From: DAOTVS01 sp034436375
Lineage (GTDB): Bacteria > Chloroflexota > Anaerolineae > SpSt-313
Length of the DNA: 23,737 bases
Reading direction: 5' to 3'
NCBI GenBank assembly: GCA_034436375.1
Contig: DAOTVS010000148.1
Span: 1 to 23,737, forward strand
A program made the position numbers and the translations under genes. A model generated the notes under the pieces. The model ran no database searches. It was not told where the DNA came from and saw nothing but the letters and a program-made list of their open reading frames with translations. This document shows positions 1 through 7,441 of this stretch, piece by piece; positions within the stretch are counted from its first letter, which is position 1, and each line of letters begins with the position of its first letter.

Positions 1-200
1 GTGATCGTTTCATCCGCCAGCACACCCACCTTGGGGCCACTGTGCAAGACGCGACCGACCAGGCCGCCTGCACTGAGCGGCGACATCCGGGCCGCCAGAG
101 CGGTCATAGGCACCATGATCAGCCCTACGATGAGCGCCATGCTCACAAAGGTCGCCGTTTTGCCCCACTGGCGTGGCAGCAGGCTCTTCAAGCGTTTCAT
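1..200 (-). CDS. Exported protein, 5' end only (runs off the left edge)
   Basis: An ATG at 200 (minus) opens a frame that stays open to the window edge. About 66 residues are visible. The N-terminus is a textbook Sec signal peptide: basic start MKRLKSLLPRQWGK, a hydrophobic core (about residues 16-34, FVSMALIVGLIMVPM), then an Ala-x-Ala type cleavage site (TALAA). The remaining visible part is too short to name a family. A GGAG ribosome binding site lies about 8 nt upstream. It is therefore probably secreted or periplasm-facing. It lies downstream of arfB on the same strand but more than 400 nt away, so co-transcription is not evident. Function unknown. Confidence 0.6.
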   Translation of the reverse strand, partial: MKRLKSLLPRQWGKTATFVSMALIVGLIMVPMTALAARMSPLSAGGLVGRVLHSGPKVGVLADETI

Positions 201-610
201 CGTCACAACTCCAATCTAGATCTGGGGGCAAAGCTTGCCGCCGCTGAGGAACATGGCGCAACCGGCTTTACCCTACGGTGTGCGGAGCAACGGCAATTGA
301 GTCAGCCGTTGCGTCTGCGCGAAGCCTCGAGAGTAATGTCAAAGTCGGTCAGGTTCGAGGCGTTGGTCGCGGCACAGAAGGCAATCCAGTGCATACACAT
401 CCTTGCTTGCCGCGGCAATGCCTGGTGCCCTGATCGCGATCACTACCTAATAGAGAGGGCCAGAGGGGGTGCAGATACATGGGAAGGGAGGCAAATTGAA
501 GAGTTTCACCCAATCTTAACGTGTTCTGACAGCGCCTATCCCCGGAAGGTAAAACGTGATGGGGGAGGCCAGAGCGCCGGGCGCGCCTGAGCTTGCGCTT
601 TCTCAGCGGG
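201..610. other. Intergenic gap of about 410 bases, no gene recognised
   Basis: This stretch separates arfB from the exported protein. The open frames here have no ribosome binding site or family resemblance. A GTTCGAG string near 352 resembles a tRNA T-loop, but no acceptor, anticodon or T stem pairs around it. A weak inverted repeat (GGCAA-AGC-TTGCC, about 227-239) sits shortly upstream of the exported-protein start. No convincing promoter or terminator was found. Confidence 0.5.
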
Positions 611-1048
611 TTACTCTTCCACATGGACGCGGCCACGGCGCGCTTTGACCTCGCTGCGGCGGCGCTTGCTCTCCACGCGGCGCTGTCGCGCCGCCTGAGA
701 GGGACGGGTAGGATGGCGCTGGCGTTGCACGCGCAGGGCATGCCGCAACATGGCCTGGAAACGCGCGATGGCCTCCTCGCGGTTCTGAAGCTGGCTGCGG
801 GTGCCGCTGGAGAAGAGGTGCAGCACACCCTGTTGGTCGATGCGCTTGCCCAGGGCCGAGCGGATGCGCGCACGCTGCTCTTCGCTCAGACTGGGCGAAT
901 GATCCACATCGAACAGTAGCTCGACCTGCGTGGCCGATTTATTCACATGCTGCCCTCCCGGCCCGCCAGCCCGCGAAAAGCGGTAGCTCAGCTCACTCAC
1001 GGGGATGCAGAGGGAGGGCATAATCTCCAGGCAGCTGATGTCGCTCAT
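611..1048 (-). CDS. arfB: ArfB/YaeJ-type peptidyl-tRNA hydrolase (ribosome rescue)
   Basis: This 145-residue protein has the release-factor catalytic core GGPGGQHVNKSATQVEL (about residues 28-44). The GGQ motif hydrolyses peptidyl-tRNA in the ribosomal peptidyl-transferase centre. The size, the single-domain form without a codon-recognition domain, and the strongly basic C-terminal tail (RQRRVESKRRRSEVKARRG) match ArfB/ICT1 rather than RF1/RF2. In known members the tail inserts into the empty mRNA channel of stalled ribosomes. ATG at 1048 is the first in-frame start. Met10 is an alternative closer to the E. coli N-terminus. A TACAAT -10 box ends 6 nt before the ATG, so the transcript is probably leaderless. 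Confidence 0.9.
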   Translation of the reverse strand: MSDISCLEIMPSLCIPVSELSYRFSRAGGPGGQHVNKSATQVELLFDVDHSPSLSEEQRARIRSALGKRIDQQGVLHLFSSGTRSQLQNREEAIARFQAMLRHALRVQRQRHPTRPSQAARQRRVESKRRRSEVKARRGRVHVEE

Positions 1049-1054
1049 GAGTGC

Positions 1055-1083
1055 ATTGTAGCACAGCGCCCATCGCCTGTACA
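1055..1083 (-). promoter_or_regulatory. arfB promoter with palindromic -35 region
   Basis: On the minus strand TGTACA (1083-1078), a 17-nt spacer and TACAAT (1060-1055) form a sigma-70-like promoter. The expected transcript start falls at or beside the ATG at 1048, implying a leaderless mRNA. The -35 hexamer lies inside a perfect 14-bp palindrome, CGCCTGTACAGGCG (1074-1087), which could be an operator. Confidence 0.5.
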
Positions 1084-1119
1084 GGCGGCAAGGTGAGGGG
1101 GTGTAGCCTGGAATCCCCC

Positions 1120-2631
1120 CTATCCTTCCTTGGCCAGCACAATCTGCCCTGCCGGGTAGAGGCCCCGGTAGACCCCCTCATAGCGGGCAGAATAGTCGCG
1201 GTGCGCCTCCGGGTCAGGACGATAGGTCTGCTCGGCGCGGTAGGCGCTCATGGCGGCCGCCTCGAGGCTATCGTAGAGGCCCGCGCCCAGCCCGGCCAGA
1301 AGCGCCGCCCCCAGCGCCGCCCGCTCGGCGCCCTGAGGCGTCTCGACCGTGCGGCCGGTGACATCGGCGCGCATCTGTAGCCACAGGGCATTGCGCGCCC
1401 CGCCTCCCACCACACGCAGCGGGGTCTCGCGGGCGGGCATGAGGGGGTAAAAGCTCTCGAGCATATGGCGCAGTTCGTAGCAGAGCCCCTCCAGAACGGC
1501 GCGCACCATATCCTCACGAGTGTGGTGCAGGCGCAGGCCCAGGTAAGCGCCAGTGGCCCGGGGCGCCCGCCTGGGAGCGCCCGCGCCAGAGAAGAAGGGC
1601 AGCAGGTAAAGCCCTTGTGCACCGCGCGGGCTCGCCTGGGCAGCCTCGGTCAGGGCGCGGTAGCCCTCATCATTGAGTGGCTGTTGCAACAACACCTGCA
1701 CCACCCAGTTGAGCAACGGCCCCACACCGAGAATGCCGCCGATCAGATAGTAGCGACCAGGCATAGCATGCATGCCGCAAGAGATGCCCAGGGCATGGAC
1801 CTCCGGCCCGGTGCGGGGCTGGTCGAGCACGGCCAACACCGCCTCGACCGTGCCGCTGGAGACGAGCATCGCCCCGGGCGCAATGACCCCGCTCGCGACC
1901 GACGCACAGATGTGATCGTGCCCGCCCACCGAGACCAGGGTGCGCGGCGAGAGCCCACAGGCAGCGGCCGCTTCCGGGCGCAGGGGGCCGAGCGCCTGGC
2001 CGCTGGGCAGGGCCGGCGGGAAGAGGCCCGCCGGCACACCTGCGATATCCAGCAGCTCGGGGGACCAATCGGCAGTGTGCAGGTCGAAAGCCAGGGTGCG
2101 GCAGGCCTGCGGGTAGCTCATCGCCGGCACGCCCGCCAGTCGGTAGGCCAGGTAATCGGAGACGCTCAGCCAGCGGCTCAGGCGCCGGTAGGCCTCCGGC
2201 TCGTGATCGCGCAGCCAGAGGATCTTGTTCAGAGAAAAGATGTGCCCGGGCTGCGCTCCTGTAATGGCGAACAAGCGCTCGTCGCTGATCCTCTCCTGCC
2301 ACCAGGCCTCATAGGGGATCGTGCGCGTGTCGTGCCACACGATCACCGGGTAGAGGACCCGGCCCTGGGCATCGAGCGGCACGCCCGATTCGGCCATGCT
2401 GGAGATGGCGAGCCCGCGCACGAGGGAGGAGTCCTCTACCTGGGCCACCGCCCGGCGAATCACCGCAACGGTCGTTTCGTAGAGCGCCTCGGGGTCGTGC
2501 GTCGCCCGACCCGCGCCCTCCTCTGTCACCGGCGTGGGCGCCGAGGCGACAGCGCGCATCTGCCCTTCCAGGTCATAGAGCACAGCCTTGGTGTTCGTCG
2601 TGCCGACGTCAATGCCCAGGAGATAGTCCAT
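1120..2631 (-). CDS. FGGY-family carbohydrate kinase (xylulokinase/gluconokinase-like)
   Basis: This is a 503-residue protein, the usual FGGY length. The N-terminal ATPase motif LLGIDVGTTNTKAVLYD (residues 4-20) is the phosphate-1 loop. WHDTRT (99-104) is the sugar-contacting segment. GGHDHICAS (236-244) carries the likely catalytic base Asp239. SSGTVEA (258-264) and a later VVGGGARNALWLQ segment complete the second actin-like domain. FGGY kinases phosphorylate a sugar, polyol or sugar acid with ATP in the cytoplasm; the substrate cannot be read from sequence alone. The ATG at 2631 is chosen because the family motif begins there and a GGGGGAAG ribosome binding site lies between it and the upstream gene's stop. 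Only 11 nt separate it from the Gfo/Idh/MocA gene, so the two form an operon. Confidence 0.93.
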   Translation of the reverse strand: MDYLLGIDVGTTNTKAVLYDLEGQMRAVASAPTPVTEEGAGRATHDPEALYETTVAVIRRAVAQVEDSSLVRGLAISSMAESGVPLDAQGRVLYPVIVWHDTRTIPYEAWWQERISDERLFAITGAQPGHIFSLNKILWLRDHEPEAYRRLSRWLSVSDYLAYRLAGVPAMSYPQACRTLAFDLHTADWSPELLDIAGVPAGLFPPALPSGQALGPLRPEAAAACGLSPRTLVSVGGHDHICASVASGVIAPGAMLVSSGTVEAVLAVLDQPRTGPEVHALGISCGMHAMPGRYYLIGGILGVGPLLNWVVQVLLQQPLNDEGYRALTEAAQASPRGAQGLYLLPFFSGAGAPRRAPRATGAYLGLRLHHTREDMVRAVLEGLCYELRHMLESFYPLMPARETPLRVVGGGARNALWLQMRADVTGRTVETPQGAERAALGAALLAGLGAGLYDSLEAAAMSAYRAEQTYRPDPEAHRDYSARYEGVYRGLYPAGQIVLAKEG

Positions 2632-2642
2632 TGTCTTCCCCC

Positions 2643-3839
2643 TCACTTGGGCTGATACGGTGGAATGTCGAGTGGAATACCGCCCGCGCGCATCGATTCC
2701 GCGGCCTTGACGCCCGCCGCTACGCTCATGCGGCCGGCGATAGGGGTGGCCACAGGCTCTTTGCCATCGAGCACCATGTCGACAAAATCCTTGCAGATCA
2801 CCGGGTCGGCCCCGCCATGGGTGCCCTGCGCTTCCTTGACCTGATAGGTGCGGTCGGCCAGCTCGCGGTAAGTGTTGGAGCGGCGCGTCTTGACCCACAC
2901 CTTCATCTCCGGCTCCGAGTTCTCCAGGCGCCCCTCGGTGCCGATAAAGACATAATTGCGGTGATAGTCGGGCGTAAAGTGGCACTGCAGGTAGGCCGCC
3001 TTGACGCCGCCCTCGAGCTGCATGATGACCACATTGTTGTCCTCCACATCCACCTCCTGCCGGAAGGCGCACTGGATGCGGGAATGGTTGCCTGGCATAG
3101 CCTCAATGCAGGTCTCGCGCTCGGGGCAGTCGGGGCAGCGCAGATCGTTGGGCTTATCGCCGCCAAAGTAATCGAGCCCGCCAAAGGCCGCCACACGCGT
3201 GGTATAGCGCCCGCTGAGCCAGTGGATCATATCGATATCGTGCGAGCCCTTTTGCAGGAGCAGCGAGGTCGTGTTCTTGCGATTGGCGTGCCAGTCGTGA
3301 TAGTAGAAATCGCCGCCATAGCCCACAAAGTGCCGCACCCAAACGGCCTTGAGCTCGCCGATGGCGCCTGAGTCGATGATCTCCTTCATCACCCGAAAGA
3401 TGTTCATGTAGCGCATGTTAAAGCCCACCATCAGGCGCCGGCCAGAGTGGCGGTAGGTATCGAGGATGCGGTCGCAGCCTTCGATGGTGATCGCCAGCGG
3501 CTTTTCGCAAAAGACGTGTTTGCCCGCTGAGAGCGCCGCGACGGCATACTCCTCGTGGGTGAAATCGGGCGCGGTGACGGCGATAGCGTCGATGTCGTCC
3601 CGCTCCAGCAGGCGGCGGTAATCTTCGGTCACAAAGGGTGAGCCGCCATGCTCCTGCTGGAAAGCGGCCAGATGGGCGGGGTTCACATCCGCCGCGCCCA
3701 CCACTACCGAGCGCCCCTGCGGCTGATGCCAGGAGCGCCACAGCCCCCCGCGCCCGCTGATGCCGATCATACCGATGCGCAACTGCGTGCGCAGCGCGCC
3801 AAGGGTGGGGATGATCCGAGAATCAATCTGGTCGGCCAT
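2643..3839 (-). CDS. Gfo/Idh/MocA-family NAD(P)-dependent sugar dehydrogenase
   Basis: This is a 398-residue protein. The N-terminal Rossmann fold begins with LRIGMIGISGRGG (about 20-32), followed by the family signature CEKPLA (111-116). The C-terminal domain carries KGSHDIDMIHWL (197-208), which holds the His/Asp residues expected near the active site. Family members oxidise or reduce sugar or cyclitol carbons with NAD(P). A cysteine cluster C235-x2-C238-x5-C244 may bind metal. The ATG at 3839 has a strong GGAGGAAG site 6 nt upstream, preferred over an ATG 14 codons earlier with none. It is the first gene of an operon with the FGGY kinase, suggesting dehydrogenation/isomerisation and phosphorylation of the same sugar or cyclitol. 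Substrate unknown. Confidence 0.92.
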   Translation of the reverse strand: MADQIDSRIIPTLGALRTQLRIGMIGISGRGGLWRSWHQPQGRSVVVGAADVNPAHLAAFQQEHGGSPFVTEDYRRLLERDDIDAIAVTAPDFTHEEYAVAALSAGKHVFCEKPLAITIEGCDRILDTYRHSGRRLMVGFNMRYMNIFRVMKEIIDSGAIGELKAVWVRHFVGYGGDFYYHDWHANRKNTTSLLLQKGSHDIDMIHWLSGRYTTRVAAFGGLDYFGGDKPNDLRCPDCPERETCIEAMPGNHSRIQCAFRQEVDVEDNNVVIMQLEGGVKAAYLQCHFTPDYHRNYVFIGTEGRLENSEPEMKVWVKTRRSNTYRELADRTYQVKEAQGTHGGADPVICKDFVDMVLDGKEPVATPIAGRMSVAAGVKAAESMRAGGIPLDIPPYQPK

Positions 3840-3893
3840 GCGTCTTCCTCCGTGATGCGTGGTCCGTAATCCGCGATTCATAAGGTTGTCATA

Positions 3894-4025
3894 GAGCGTA
3901 ATAAGTAAACCGTAATGAGTAAGGGCGCCATTTCGGCGTGCTCGATGCTTTCAGAGAGCCTTTTTGGGACCAACATCACGAAGAGCTGTGAAAGCTTCGC
4001 CATGGCGGCTTTACTTATTACGCTC
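3894..4025. repeat. Inverted-repeat (MITE-like) intergenic element, copy 1
   Basis: A perfect 16-bp inverted repeat bounds this 132-bp element: GAGCGTAATAAGTAAA (3894-3909) and its exact complement at 4010-4025. A second, outer pair, CGTAATCCG (3864-3872) and CGGATTACG (4035-4043), nests around it. The 23 bases at 3910-3932 match 19353-19375 at 21 positions, so this is a dispersed family. It encodes nothing recognisable. Its right outer arm reaches the stop codon of the neighbouring DUF6062-like gene. Confidence 0.7.
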
Positions 4026-4042
4026 CACGGCGACCTCACGGA

Positions 4043-4768
4043 TTACGAATTACGTATGCTCGTGCTCCTCTTTTCCCCCGCTAACAGCCGGATCGCCCGC
4101 ACATAGGCATCGCCCTCGGCGCCGACCTGCTCGCTGGAATGGCGGTAATCGTGCTTGCGGATAAACTCATCCAACTCGGCGCGCAGGCCCACGCTCACCC
4201 GCAGTTGCACGGTCACCAGCTCGCGCAGGGGCCCCGCCTCGCGCGCGCGGTCCAGGATCAGGAGGAAATGCTCCAGGCAGAGCCCATCGCCCCGGCGGTA
4301 GCAGGAGGCGAACGCCTCGTCGTGCAAATAGTCCAACAATCCACCGATGGCCAGGTGCACGATCTCGTCGTGCTCGGCGCAGGCAGGGCAGGGGCGGGTG
4401 GCCTGCAGGCGGCTGCGGAGGGCAAGCGCCGCCCGCTGCGGGCTGCCCTCGCCGCCCAAAAGGCGAGGCAATAGCCCCTCACGCACATCGAGCCCCGGCT
4501 CCAGCGCCTTGGCCAGCGTGCTCACCAGGTCACGGTAGATGAGCGACATACCCAGCGCCCCGCCGCCCTCCTGCAACTGCCAGGCGTGCGGGTTGCACAG
4601 GCCCCGCGCGTCGCGGATGCGCTGCCGCTCGTCTACATCCGTCACCCGCTCGCGCAGCAGCGAGATCAGGTAGCGGGTCACCTCGCGCTCGCTCAGGCGG
4701 CAGACGGGGCAGCCGCCCTGGGCGATAGCGTCCTCCAAATCGCGCTGGGGAATGTGGGGTTGGGTCAC
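4043..4768 (-). CDS. DUF6062-like protein with duplicated CxxC...CxxH motifs
   Basis: This 241-residue soluble protein has two similar cysteine/histidine units: C20-P-V-C23 with C58-N-P-H61, and C127-P-A-C130 with C164-L-E-H167. Each could bind zinc or another metal. The pattern resembles the DUF6062 family of Chloroflexota and Firmicutes, function unknown; the assignment is from memory of that pattern. The GTG at 4768 has an AGGAAAGG site about 6-9 nt upstream. An in-frame ATG at 4813 has no site and lies only about 5 nt after the predicted transcript start, so it was not used. The C-terminal Ile-Arg-Asn-Ser-stop lies in the arm of an inverted-repeat element and may be a recent replacement of the original end. 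Confidence 0.75.
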   Translation of the reverse strand: MTQPHIPQRDLEDAIAQGGCPVCRLSEREVTRYLISLLRERVTDVDERQRIRDARGLCNPHAWQLQEGGGALGMSLIYRDLVSTLAKALEPGLDVREGLLPRLLGGEGSPQRAALALRSRLQATRPCPACAEHDEIVHLAIGGLLDYLHDEAFASCYRRGDGLCLEHFLLILDRAREAGPLRELVTVQLRVSVGLRAELDEFIRKHDYRHSSEQVGAEGDAYVRAIRLLAGEKRSTSIRNS

Positions 4769-4824
4769 CGGCGCCTTTCCTGGGCTAGGCAGGGGTAGCC
4801 TGCTGGGCATCATAGCACAGGCGC

Positions 4825-4853
4825 ATTTTACCGCTGTTCAGGAATGCGGGCAA
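4825..4853 (-). promoter_or_regulatory. Promoter of the DUF6062-like gene
   Basis: On the minus strand TTGCCC (4853-4848), a 17-nt spacer and TAAAAT (4830-4825) fit sigma-70 spacing. Transcription would start near 4818, giving a leader of about 50 nt to the GTG at 4768. This argues against the upstream ATG at 4813. Confidence 0.55.
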
Positions 4854-4856
4854 AAG

Positions 4857-4925
4857 ACCTCACCCCACCCCGCACAGTGCGAGCATCCCATGATGCACTG
4901 CATGGTGGAGGGGATGGGGTGAGGT
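4857..4925. repeat. Nested inverted repeat (cruciform-capable) in a divergent promoter region
   Basis: The outer arms ACCTCACCCCACCCC (4857-4871) and their complement at 4910-4925 pair over 15 bp with a single bulged A. Inside, CAGTGC/GCACTG (4875-4880 with 4895-4900) and GCATC/GATGC stack further. The right arm abuts the -35 box of the SIS-domain gene. It could be an operator region, a structured repeat of the CCTCACCCC type, or both. Confidence 0.6.
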
Positions 4926-4953
4926 TTGACAGTCTCCGCTCTCCTCCTATGAT
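4926..4953 (+). promoter_or_regulatory. Promoter of the SIS-domain gene
   Basis: TTGACA (4926-4931), a 16-nt spacer and TATGAT (4948-4953) form one of the strongest promoters in the window. The expected start near 4960 leaves a leader of about 26 nt with CAGGAG before the ATG at 4986. The -10 box lies within ATGATGCACTCCAT (4949-4962), a 13/14 copy of 4890-4903, suggesting a repressor-binding direct repeat. Confidence 0.7.
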
Positions 4954-4985
4954 GCACTCCATCAACACACAACAGGAGCCACATC

Positions 4986-6008
4986 ATGTCTTTCCCCTAC
5001 CTGATCGATATCCTCAATCAGCCCGCCGCCCTGCAGGATACGCTTTCAGCGCTGCCGCCAGCGGATACCCTCGCCGCGCTCGCGCAGGGCCTCGCCGCCG
5101 GGCGCTACCGGCGCATTGTGCTCACTGGCATGGGCTCGTCGTACCACGCTCTGCAGCCGCTGGCGCAGCGCCTGTGGCAACAGGGGGCAGGGGCGCTCTT
5201 GCTGGAGACTTCGGAGCTGATTCATTATGGGGTTGAGCTCTTGTCAGCGGGGACGCTGGTGATCGCCGTGTCGCAATCGGGGCGGAGCGCGGAGACGGTG
5301 CGCCTGCTGGAGCTGTTGCCCGCGGGGGTCACGCTCATCGGCGTTACCAACACCCCCGGCAGTCCGCTGGCCGCACGCGCGGATGAGGTGGTGCTGACGC
5401 AAGCCGGCGCGGAGGCGAGCGTCTCGTGCAAGACCTATTTGACGGCACTGGCGGCCCTCTCGTGGCTGGGCGACGCGCTGCTGGGGGGTGAGGCCGAGCT
5501 GCCCGCCCTGCAAGGCGCGCCAGAGGCCATGGCCCTGTACCTGGAACCCTGGCAGGCACACGTGGCCGTGCTGAAGGAGGCGTTTCAGGGCGTGCGCCAG
5601 CTTTACCTGGTGGGGCGCGGGCCATCGCTGGCCACCGTGGGCACCGGGGGGCTGATCATCAAGGAATCGGCCCACTTTCCCGCCGAGGGGCTGAGCAGCG
5701 CCTCCTTCCGCCATGGGCCGTTCGAGATGGTGGGGTCTGAGACGTTCGTGGTGGTCTTTGCCGGCCCGCAACGGACCCTGGACCTCAACCGGAGGCTCGC
5801 GGCAGACGTCCTGCAGGCGGGGGGCCGCGGCGCCCTCTGCGGCCCCGGCGAGAGCGAGGGGCCCTTTGCCCTGCCGGCCGTGCCCGCGCCGGCGCTGCCG
5901 ATCCTGGAGATGCTGCCGCCGCAGATGATCTCGCTCGCTCTGGCCGAGATGAAGGGGATCGTGCCGGGGAGCTTTGGTCTGGGGCACAAGGTGACGACTG
6001 TAGAATAG
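4986..6008 (+). CDS. Double SIS-domain sugar isomerase/deaminase-like protein
   Basis: This 340-residue protein has two sugar isomerase (SIS) domains and no glutaminase domain. The first has GMGSSYH (48-54) and SQSGRSAET (96-104), the phosphate-sugar binding loops seen in the isomerase half of GlmS. The second has a VGRGPS loop and an IIKESAHFPAEG segment followed by FRHGP, also GlmS-like. Stand-alone proteins of this layout include AgaS, FrlB-type deglycases and GlmS-like deaminases acting on amino-sugar or fructosamine phosphates; the exact substrate is open. Start by CAGGAG about 9 nt before the ATG. It is divergent from the DUF6062-like gene, and its promoter carries operator-like repeats, suggesting substrate-controlled expression. 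Confidence 0.88.
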   Translation: MSFPYLIDILNQPAALQDTLSALPPADTLAALAQGLAAGRYRRIVLTGMGSSYHALQPLAQRLWQQGAGALLLETSELIHYGVELLSAGTLVIAVSQSGRSAETVRLLELLPAGVTLIGVTNTPGSPLAARADEVVLTQAGAEASVSCKTYLTALAALSWLGDALLGGEAELPALQGAPEAMALYLEPWQAHVAVLKEAFQGVRQLYLVGRGPSLATVGTGGLIIKESAHFPAEGLSSASFRHGPFEMVGSETFVVVFAGPQRTLDLNRRLAADVLQAGGRGALCGPGESEGPFALPAVPAPALPILEMLPPQMISLALAEMKGIVPGSFGLGHKVTTVE

Positions 6009-6109
6009 CCACCCATGCGTGCGAAACGCAGCGATGGACCGCAGCGTCTGCTGCAGGCTGATCACCGTGCGGTTCCATATTGTATCTTTCCAGCGCACCA
6101 CCGCCCTGT

Positions 6110-6130
6110 CGCAACCCAAATGGGGTTGCG
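6110..6130 (+). terminator. Weak terminator-like hairpin after the SIS gene
   Basis: CGCAACCC (6110-6117) pairs perfectly with GGGTTGCG (6123-6130) around a 5-nt loop, followed by CGTTTTG. The T-run is short and the hairpin lies about 100 nt after the stop, so termination is only plausible. It also sits immediately before the -35 box of the next gene. Confidence 0.35.
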
Positions 6131-6134
6131 CGTT

Positions 6135-6163
6135 TTGCCTGCAAGCAACGTATGTGCTATTAT
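6135..6163 (+). promoter_or_regulatory. Promoter of the helical-repeat protein gene
   Basis: TTGCCT (6135-6140), a 17-nt spacer and TATTAT (6158-6163) fit sigma-70 geometry. The leader to the ATG at 6272 would be about 100 nt. Confidence 0.5.
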
Positions 6164-6271
6164 GGGCCCCTCACCCGGATGCCTCTGCGGTCAGGGCCCA
6201 CCTGGCATCGATCTGCCCACTTTCCCCTGGTCGCCCCCGGAACCCAACCTGACTAGAAACGCAAACAGCCC

Positions 6272-7411
6272 ATGTCGGATATCTGCCCTGATAACGATCA
6301 TCTCTCTACCGAGAGCGCCTCACCCGAGGCGCTGTATGCCCAGGCCCAGCGCCTGCTGGCGGCCAAACAGCCCCGGGAGGCGGCGGCCGTCTTTCAGCGC
6401 CTGCTGGCGGAGAGTAGCGCGCCGGCCCTGGTGCGCCGTGCTGTCGCCGGTTTGAGTGATTGCCTCACGGCCCTGAAGGAAGATCCCGCTGCGCGCGCGG
6501 CGGTTTTCCAGGCCCTCTTCGCGGCCTACTGCCGGGCAACAGCCCTGGATGGAAACGGCCTGGCCCAGGAGATCGATTTTGTGATGCTGCAGCACGCCGG
6601 CCCCGCCGAACGCCAACGGCTGGCCGACCTGGCGCGCCAGGCCCTGGCGGCTGATGGTGATGCCGCCGCGGCGGAAGCCTGCTGGCAGCTGCTGCTGGAC
6701 CTGGCTTCTGCCGACCGCACGGCGCTGGAGGAGGTTTTTGCCGAATGTCGCCAGGCCGGCTACGCCTGGCTGGTGGCGGGCAAGCTCCTGGACCTGGATC
6801 GCGTGAGCGAGGCACTGATGGCGGCCCGCGAGCAGCTGCCCACGACGGAAGAATTCCTGCGCTTTGCCAACTCCGCGGCGGCCCATGCGCAGATGCGCGC
6901 GATCATGGCCCAGGCCGAGGAGCGCCTGGCCAAGGACTTTGACCCCGACCTGGCCGACTGGCTGGCCCTTCGCTATGCAGAGCGAGGCGATCTGCCGCGC
7001 TCCCTCGCTGTGCGTCTGCGCCTGCTCAAGCAGGCGCCCGGCCGCGGCGACTATGAGGTGGTGCAGGCCCTGGCCCAGCGCCTGGGGATCTGGGGTACGC
7101 TGCAGCCAGAGCTGCTGCGGCTGCTACAGACGAGCCCTCAGCCTGAAGCCCGTATCGAACTGGCCATGGCCCAGGGCGATCTGAGTGGCGCCCTGCGTCA
7201 GGTCGCCCTGGCGCCCGAGCGGTACGGCGAAGCGTTGCTGGAGCGCCTGGCAGCCTATGCAGCCGGTGCGGACCCCGACCGGGCGCGCACGCTCTGTAGC
7301 TACCTGGAACAGCGGGCGCTGGCGCTGCAGGGCCGGGGCAGGGCGCGTGAGGCAGCGGCACGCCTGGCCCGTCTGCAGGAGATCCAGGGGCGCACGGGGC
7401 GCGTCTCGTAG
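6272..7411 (+). CDS. Alpha-helical repeat (TPR-like) protein of unknown function
   Basis: This is a 379-residue, Ala/Leu/Arg-rich, apparently all-helical soluble protein with no signal peptide or membrane segment. The N-terminus (residues 15-50, Leu-Tyr-Ala-Gln-Ala...Ala-Ala-Val-Phe-Gln-Arg-Leu-Leu) and several later stretches look like degenerate TPR helical hairpins. The last 50 residues (LCSYLEQRALALQGRGRARE then AAARLARLQEIQGR) recall the C-terminal helical region that follows SWIM zinc fingers in some bacterial proteins, but no SWIM CxC...CxH motif is present. No catalytic motif seen. It is probably a scaffold or protein-protein interaction module. There is no clear ribosome binding site before the ATG, so the start is uncertain. 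It converges on a glycosyltransferase gene. Confidence 0.75.
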   Translation: MSDICPDNDHLSTESASPEALYAQAQRLLAAKQPREAAAVFQRLLAESSAPALVRRAVAGLSDCLTALKEDPAARAAVFQALFAAYCRATALDGNGLAQEIDFVMLQHAGPAERQRLADLARQALAADGDAAAAEACWQLLLDLASADRTALEEVFAECRQAGYAWLVAGKLLDLDRVSEALMAAREQLPTTEEFLRFANSAAAHAQMRAIMAQAEERLAKDFDPDLADWLALRYAERGDLPRSLAVRLRLLKQAPGRGDYEVVQALAQRLGIWGTLQPELLRLLQTSPQPEARIELAMAQGDLSGALRQVALAPERYGEALLERLAAYAAGADPDRARTLCSYLEQRALALQGRGRAREAAARLARLQEIQGRTGRVS

Positions 7412-7441
7412 GCGCCTGGAGCTCATGGGAACTCGAGGGAA

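Noticed and set aside
336..365. Possible tRNA (including tRNA-Sec) from a GTTCGAG string and a TTGACA on the minus strand
   Set aside because: No acceptor, anticodon or T stem pairs. The TTGACA (342-337) has no acceptable -10 at 16-18 nt.
1465..2655. 396-codon open frame on the plus strand antisense to the kinase
   Set aside because: Low-complexity His/Arg/Gln-rich translation with no family motif; typical antisense shadow in GC-rich DNA.
2632..3072. A 147-codon upstream extension of the FGGY kinase frame
   Set aside because: It overlaps the well-supported Gfo/Idh/MocA gene in another frame, and the kinase's own motif and ribosome binding site start at 2631.
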